Of a stretch of 64,000 nt of DNA, positions 59,767 through 64,000 are shown in pieces. The notes below the pieces were generated by a model. It was given only the letters and a program-made list of their open reading frames with translations, was not told the origin of the DNA and did not search any database. Both the position numbers and the translations under genes were made by a program. Position 1 is the first letter of the stretch; each line of letters begins with the position of its first letter. The DNA is from Pseudoalteromonas piratica (GTDB lineage Bacteria; Pseudomonadota; Gammaproteobacteria; Enterobacterales; Alteromonadaceae): the NCBI RefSeq assembly GCF_000788395.1, contig NZ_CP009889.1, positions 992,001 to 1,056,000 of the forward strand, in the 5' to 3' direction.

Positions 59767-59914
59767 AGTTACCTCCGACCTTACATAAGTAGTTGTGTCA
59801 TTGGTCAATATTTCAAGCGTGAGGCATTATGAAAAAATTAAATAATCAACAAATAGATGTCTTTGTTTTGTTTTTTTAATGCTAGTTTAATGAAAAAGAA
59901 CTTAAGGTAGCACC

Positions 59915-60544
59915 ATGGATTTGAGTATTTTGACGCTTTATTTCGTCTCAGTTTTCATTTTAACAGCGTCACCTGGGCCAAGCGCCCTTTTATGTATGAC
60001 CAAGGCAGTTAATTCTGGCCAAAGCGCCGCTACTTATGCTGCGATGGGTAGTTTATGTGCTATTACGCTAATTCTCAGCGCTTCTTTCATGGGGTTAGGC
60101 GTGTTAATTGCCACTTCGGAACTTGCTTTTAATGTAATCAAGTGGCTTGGTGCAGGTTATTTAGTTTATCTCGGGATAAAAGCATTACTTTCTGACGGTG
60201 AAACTTTGGCACTGAGTCAAAGTCAAAAGTGTGAAAAGCGTAATCGCTTTAGTCATTTTCTTAATGGGTTTATTGTTGGAGCGAGCAATCCAAAAGCTAT
60301 TATATTTTTTACCGCCCTCTTCCCTCAGTTTATTAATCCTGATGGCTCTCTTCTAAATCAATATGTTATATTTACCAGTACATTTGTAGTGCTGGAACTG
60401 AGTTGGTTAATGGCTTATGTCTTCCTTGGGATTAAATCTTCACAATGGCTATTCACAAAAGCACGATTAACTCTGTTTAATCGACTTTCAGGTTCAGTGT
60501 TTATTGGTGCGGGCTCACTTTTAACATTATCTAATCGCAGTTGA
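59915..60544 (+). CDS. LysE family amino acid exporter
   Basis: This 209-residue inner-membrane protein has five to six predicted helices and the LysE/RhtB start motif: YFVSVFILTASPGPSALLCM near the N-terminus, followed by GAGYLVYLGIKALLSDG and FLNGFIVGASNPKAIIFFTALFPQF. Members export amino acids such as threonine, homoserine or leucine, or related metabolites. The substrate is not predictable. The ribosome site AAGG precedes the ATG. It stands alone. Confidence 0.9.
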   Translation: MDLSILTLYFVSVFILTASPGPSALLCMTKAVNSGQSAATYAAMGSLCAITLILSASFMGLGVLIATSELAFNVIKWLGAGYLVYLGIKALLSDGETLALSQSQKCEKRNRFSHFLNGFIVGASNPKAIIFFTALFPQFINPDGSLLNQYVIFTSTFVVLELSWLMAYVFLGIKSSQWLFTKARLTLFNRLSGSVFIGAGSLLTLSNRS

Positions 60545-60652
60545 ACTAAAATTCTAAAAATTAAGTATTGTTAAACGAGTAAAAGTAAGTTTGATAAATG
60601 TACCCTTTGAGCAAGCTAAACTGACAAAATTTATTTTTGAAGCAGATTGTTT

Positions 60653-61216
60653 ATGCATATAAAGCAGCCACTAAAAGTTATTGTTATCTATTTATGTATC
60701 CTTTTTGCGGTGCAACTGCTAAATACACTCTCCAATGGCTTAGTCTCAAATTTTGGTATTTACCCCCGTACCACTCAGGGGTTAATTGGTATTCCTTTTG
60801 CGCCGTTTATTCACCATAGCTGGCAACATTTCTTTTCAAATGCTGCACCTTTAGCTGTTCTTGCTTTTATCGTTTTGCAACACGGTACAAAGCGATTTGT
60901 TTTAGTGTATTGTTTCATTACGTTTCTTGCAGGCAGCGCCGTGTGGATGTTTGCAAGCGAAGGGGTCCATGCAGGTGCGAGTACCTTAGTGTTTGGTCTG
61001 ATCGGCTATATTATCAGCAATGCTATTTTCAGTCGTAATATCTTTAATGTGATTTTGGCGGGAATTATCTGTTTTTTGTACGCCAGCGTTATTTATTCGC
61101 TCACCCAATTTATACCTGGAGTGAGTTGGAGTAGTCATTTTTTTGGGTTTATTTCAGGTGTACTCGCTGGCAAAGTGTTTTTAACTAAAATACAAAAAGC
61201 CAAAGCACATTACTGA
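60653..61216 (+). CDS. Rhomboid family intramembrane serine protease
   Basis: This 187-residue membrane protein has six predicted helices. The rhomboid catalytic pair is visible as Ser in HAGASTLVFGLIG (helix 4) and His in SWSSHFFGFISG (helix 6), and HHSWQHFFSNAAPL matches the conserved His-Asn segment of helix 2. It should cut membrane helices of substrate proteins. Its short form without extra domains resembles a subgroup in many bacteria (IYPRTTQGLIGIPFAPF at the start). It does not clearly show the rhombosortase pattern, so a link with the GlyGly-CTERM protein at 27881 is not established. The ATG at 60653 is preferred over a TTG at 60647. Confidence 0.85.
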   Translation: MHIKQPLKVIVIYLCILFAVQLLNTLSNGLVSNFGIYPRTTQGLIGIPFAPFIHHSWQHFFSNAAPLAVLAFIVLQHGTKRFVLVYCFITFLAGSAVWMFASEGVHAGASTLVFGLIGYIISNAIFSRNIFNVILAGIICFLYASVIYSLTQFIPGVSWSSHFFGFISGVLAGKVFLTKIQKAKAHY

Positions 61217-61411
61217 ACCCACTCTGTTTTTTTACTCTCACCTCCACCCGTTTTGGCCCACCGCAAAACCACCACCAAGCCATTGATTTTAATGAATAAA
61301 AAATAATTTCAAAAATAGATTGCAGCGGACCTAAAGTTGCTTAATAATTGCGCGCTTTTTAACGTATTTCACATTAAAAAGCATATGCTCATCTTTAGTT
61401 TGGAGAACACT

Positions 61412-62731
61412 ATGAGTGACTTGTTGGGTATAAGCATTTTAATCATTCTTGGCGCTTTATTTGCGATGTCTGAAATAGCAATCGCTGCTGCGCGAAAAAT
61501 TAAACTTCGTGTTATCGCTGATGAAGGCAATCAAAATGCCCAAGCCGTACTCGATCTTCAAGAAAAGCCCGGTAGCTTTTTTGCCATGATCCAAATTGCG
61601 TTAAATGCCATTGCCATTTTGGGTGGCATTATTGGTGAGCAAACGCTCAGCCCATATATGTCTCAAATAGTTAGTTTTGTTTACACCGGGGAATTAGCTG
61701 AACAAATCAGTTTTTTACTGTCGTTTTTAGTGATTACATCACTGTTCATCTTATTTGCCGATTTGTTGCCAAAACGTATTGCCATGATCATGCCAGAAAC
61801 AGTGGCAATAAAAGTTGTTAAACTAATGAATTGGTTAACGTTTTCTTTAACGCCTTTTGTGCTGTTTTTTAATGGTATCAGCAATGTCGTGCTTCGACTT
61901 TTTAAAATGCCGACCGAACGAGAAGAAGTTGTCACCACTGAAGATATTGTTGCAGTTATGGAAGCAGGTGCTCAAGACGGGTCTTTGCAACAACAAGAAT
62001 ACCATTTAATTGGCAATCTATTTGAACTTGAAGGTAGAACACTGCCAACGGTAATGACGACCCGTGATTCAATCGTTTATTTCAATATGAATGATGACAG
62101 TGAAACCATTAGTAATAAGATTTTAGAAAATCCACACCATCAGTTTCTTGTGTGTGATGGACAGTTAGACAACTTACTTGGCACAATCGAATCAAAAACA
62201 ATTTTGCATCAATTATTGAATGGTGGAAAAGCCGAACTCAGTTTACAAGCGTTGAACAAAGATTTGTTGTATTTGCCTGAAACATTGACGCTTTCAGACG
62301 CATTAAATGCATTTAAATCGGCTTCCACACAGTTTGCTGTCGTAGTGAATGAATATGCGCTTGTTGTAGGCGTAATCACACTAAAAGACTTAATGAACTG
62401 CTTTATGGGTGATTTGGTACCTTATAATGACGATCAACAAATTGTTAAGCGAGATGAAAATTCTTGGTTAGTCGATGGTGCAACACCAATAGTCGATATA
62501 AAAAAACTACTTGAAATTGATGAGTTTCCCGACGAAAGTTATTACGAGACTATAGCAGGATTTATTATTTATAAAATGAAACGCATGCCCAAGTGTGCCG
62601 ATTACGTGTTCCATGCAGAATTTAAATTTGAAGCTGTTGATATAGACGGTATTCGGGTGGACCAATTATTAATTACGCGACTTGAAACGAATGAGTTATC
62701 AACGACACTTGATAATCAGCTGATTAGCTAA
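61412..62731 (+). CDS. ytfL: YtfL-like membrane protein with CBS domains
   Basis: This 439-residue protein has an N-terminal DUF21/CNNM membrane domain (four helices, about 1-190, with FFAMIQIALNAIAILGGIIGE), two CBS domains (about 210-335, TVMTTRDSIVYF and FAVVVNEYALVVGVITLKD) and a C-terminal CorC/HlyC transporter-associated domain (about 350-430, ENSWLVDGATPI). Whole-length similarity to E. coli YtfL is very clear. YtfL has been linked to polyamine and cytoplasmic pH handling. The ATG at 61412 has TTGGAG upstream; the reading from 61337 is too long. The mgtC-like gene follows 18 bp after its stop, suggesting one transcript. Confidence 0.93.
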   Translation: MSDLLGISILIILGALFAMSEIAIAAARKIKLRVIADEGNQNAQAVLDLQEKPGSFFAMIQIALNAIAILGGIIGEQTLSPYMSQIVSFVYTGELAEQISFLLSFLVITSLFILFADLLPKRIAMIMPETVAIKVVKLMNWLTFSLTPFVLFFNGISNVVLRLFKMPTEREEVVTTEDIVAVMEAGAQDGSLQQQEYHLIGNLFELEGRTLPTVMTTRDSIVYFNMNDDSETISNKILENPHHQFLVCDGQLDNLLGTIESKTILHQLLNGGKAELSLQALNKDLLYLPETLTLSDALNAFKSASTQFAVVVNEYALVVGVITLKDLMNCFMGDLVPYNDDQQIVKRDENSWLVDGATPIVDIKKLLEIDEFPDESYYETIAGFIIYKMKRMPKCADYVFHAEFKFEAVDIDGIRVDQLLITRLETNELSTTLDNQLIS

Positions 62732-62749
62732 TAATGAGACGAAGAAACA

Positions 62750-63232
62750 TTGGAATTATTAACATTTTTTGATGTAAGCCCTTTTGCATGGTCCAAAATC
62801 GCGGCCGCAATTTGTTGCGGCTTTATTGTTGGCTTGGAGAGACAGTTACGTGGGAAACCCGTTGGAATTCGCACTTCTGCCCTAATAGTGCTTGGCACTT
62901 ATATGTTCATTGCAGCATCTAATTCATTAAATAATGATGTGACAGATACATCTCGTATAATCGGACAAATTGTCACGGGGGTGGGGTTTTTAGGCGCGGG
63001 CGTCATGCTTGCAAAGGACGGTATCGTAGTCGGTGTGACTTCTGCAGCAACGATTTGGGTACTTGCCGCTATAGGTGTAGCGATTGATATTGCTGGTGAG
63101 CTTAGCGCAATCAAATTAAGCGTATTGGTTGTCGGTATTTTATATGGTGTTGATGTATTAGAAGACTACTTCACCTCACTTACACAGGGCGTACATACAA
63201 AATTTCATGACTGGAAAAAACGTAAAAAGTAA
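62750..63232 (+). CDS. MgtC/SapB family membrane protein
   Basis: This 160-residue protein has about five helices and the MgtC/SapB pattern GFIVGLERQLRGKPVGIRTS, followed by TGVGFLGAGVMLAKDGIVVG and TSAATIWVLAAIGVAID. The C-terminal ACT-like domain of full-length MgtC is absent. In pathogens MgtC helps growth at low magnesium and affects the ATP synthase; the role of short marine members is unclear. The start is a TTG 18 bp after the ytfL stop, with GAAGAA as a weak ribosome site. The last codons form part of a strong terminator stem. Confidence 0.88.
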   Translation: MELLTFFDVSPFAWSKIAAAICCGFIVGLERQLRGKPVGIRTSALIVLGTYMFIAASNSLNNDVTDTSRIIGQIVTGVGFLGAGVMLAKDGIVVGVTSAATIWVLAAIGVAIDIAGELSAIKLSVLVVGILYGVDVLEDYFTSLTQGVHTKFHDWKKRKK

Positions 63233-63253
63233 CCTGTTACTTTTTACGTTTTT
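63216..63253. terminator. Bidirectional terminator after the mgtC-like gene
   Basis: Positions 63216-63233 pair with 63236-63253 in an 18-bp stem with a 2-nt loop, with A and T runs at the ends. The mgtC-like stop codon lies inside the stem. It ends transcription from both sides, since the amidohydrolase gene is convergent. Confidence 0.85.
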
Positions 63254-63262
63254 AATATTTGT

Positions 63263-64000
63263 TTACTTAGCTTGCGCCATGTAATCAAGGGTAAAATGGG
63301 TCAATGCTTTTGTCCCTAATTTAAACGATGATTCATCTGCGTAAAAGTATGGCGAGTGATTGCTCGGTGCATCTTTAGGGTCAATTCCTTTTGGTGTGCC
63401 TCCTAAAAAGACAAATAGCCCCGGAACTTCCATTGCATAAAACGAGAAATCTTCCGCCCCAGTAATCTTAGGCATTTCAATTAAGTTCCCTTTGCCCGTC
63501 ACTTTTTCAAGAGCCGGTAGCATTTTTTTAGTCAGCTTAGGGTCATTAACAGTAACCGGATACCCTTCGTAAATCGTCACGTGTGCAGTATTGCCAGACG
63601 ACATCGCAATATGCTCTGCCGTGGTTTTAATCTTTTCAAAAATTTGTTGACGGTTGTCCATATCAAAATTACGAATTGTGCCTACCATTTCCACTTCTTC
63701 TGGAATGATGTTGTTACGAACTCCACCGGCTATTTTACCAAATGACACAATTGCAGGTTCTTTAGTAATATTAATTTGGCGACTGACAATATGGTTTACC
63801 CCTGTCACGATTTGCGCCGCGGCAGCAATTGGATCTGCGCCTGCCCATGGCGTTGAACCATGAGTTTGCTCCCCTCTAACGGTAATCTCAAAGCGATCCG
63901 CACTGGCCATTGCCGGACCACTGCGATAACCAATTTGGCCAACATTTAATTTTGAAGTGATATGTAAACCAAAGGCCACATCTGGTTTGTATTTTTTAAA
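63263..64000 (-). CDS. M20 family amidohydrolase, 5' part outside the window
   Basis: Only the C-terminal 245 or so residues are present; the frame stays open to the right edge. The visible part shows the M20D dimerisation (lid) domain (SADRFEITVRGEQTHGSTPWAGADP, VSFGKIAGGVRNNIIPEEVEMVGT) and the C-terminal catalytic end with a metal-binding Glu in ITGAEDFSFYAMEVPGLFVFLGG and His in NHSPYFYADE. This fits the HipO/N-acyl amino acid amidohydrolase type, which frees amino acids from acyl or amide forms. An exported form is possible but the start is not visible. Confidence 0.88.
   Translation of the reverse strand, partial: FKKYKPDVAFGLHITSKLNVGQIGYRSGPAMASADRFEITVRGEQTHGSTPWAGADPIAAAAQIVTGVNHIVSRQINITKEPAIVSFGKIAGGVRNNIIPEEVEMVGTIRNFDMDNRQQIFEKIKTTAEHIAMSSGNTAHVTIYEGYPVTVNDPKLTKKMLPALEKVTGKGNLIEMPKITGAEDFSFYAMEVPGLFVFLGGTPKGIDPKDAPSNHSPYFYADESSFKLGTKALTHFTLDYMAQAK

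Noticed and set aside
60637-60819. Alternative frame of 60 codons overlapping the rhomboid gene
   Set aside because: The overlapping rhomboid frame carries the catalytic motifs; the other frame has none.
60653-61216. Rhombosortase that would process the GlyGly-CTERM cyclophilin
   Set aside because: The protein has ordinary rhomboid motifs and a different N-terminal pattern; it is not next to the cyclophilin gene. A genome-wide search is needed for the true rhombosortase.

Overview
The window is a 64 kb stretch of AT-rich chromosome from a marine gammaproteobacterium, most likely an Alteromonadales member close to Pseudoalteromonas. The reasons are many TonB-dependent receptors, close relatives of E. 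coli genes (ytfL, yghU, pqiABC, arfB, soxR, aspA, ushA, hypT) arranged in a non-enteric order, DUF4397 and DUF4382 lipoproteins, a GlyGly-CTERM protein, and an intergenic palindromic repeat that I remember from this group. This assignment is inferred from gene content; no rRNA or tRNA is present. I saw no CRISPR array, prophage, insertion sequence or replication origin.

Layout. 1-5.2 kb: the end of a glycosyltransferase gene, a chemoreceptor, a periplasmic solute-binding protein and a ThrE-type threonine/serine exporter. 5.2-16.3 kb: an uptake locus with two paralogous TonB-dependent receptors. Between them lie an unusual Sel1/TonB-C protein and a membrane-bound CadC-like regulator with a periplasmic propeller-like domain; a DUF4397 lipoprotein follows. 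Both receptor genes have long inverted repeats in their leaders. 16.3-22.9 kb: an iron-type alcohol dehydrogenase, the lipid-transport operon pqiABC, a GNAT acetyltransferase, a YghU-type glutathione enzyme and a MAPEG protein. 23-28.6 kb: a fused two-domain acyltransferase resembling the ornithine-lipid synthase OlsF, a large M16 lipoprotein peptidase and a secreted cyclophilin with a GlyGly-CTERM tail.

28.8-36.6 kb: a secreted 5'-nucleotidase, an uncharacterised pair (membrane-anchored binding protein plus two-pass membrane protein), an S1/P1 nuclease and a large Oar-like TonB receptor with highly biased codons. Together these suggest scavenging of extracellular nucleic acid, nucleotides or phosphate. 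36.7-45 kb: MarR, a lipoprotein, tyrosine catabolism (hmgA, maiA), a second solute-binding protein, small periplasmic proteins, HypT-like LysR, aspartase and SoxR.

45-54.7 kb: a KfrA-like long coiled-coil protein with exact 11-residue repeats, a degenerate EAL-HDOD protein, a TonB receptor, ArfB, DUF1294, an EF-hand protein and a MATE exporter. 54.7-64 kb: a membrane protein of unknown function, a broken GST gene, a DUF4382 lipoprotein, a peroxiredoxin-glutaredoxin fusion, a palindromic repeat element, a predicted outer-membrane lipoprotein, two small membrane proteins, LysE, a rhomboid protease, YtfL, MgtC and the 3' part of an M20 amidohydrolase.

No single cluster is a clear new defence or biosynthetic system. 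The least explained parts are the membrane pair at 30.5-32.3 kb, the TonB/Sel1/CadC uptake locus with structured leaders, and the chromosomal KfrA-like protein. Functions are predicted from motifs and remembered family features; no database search was possible.
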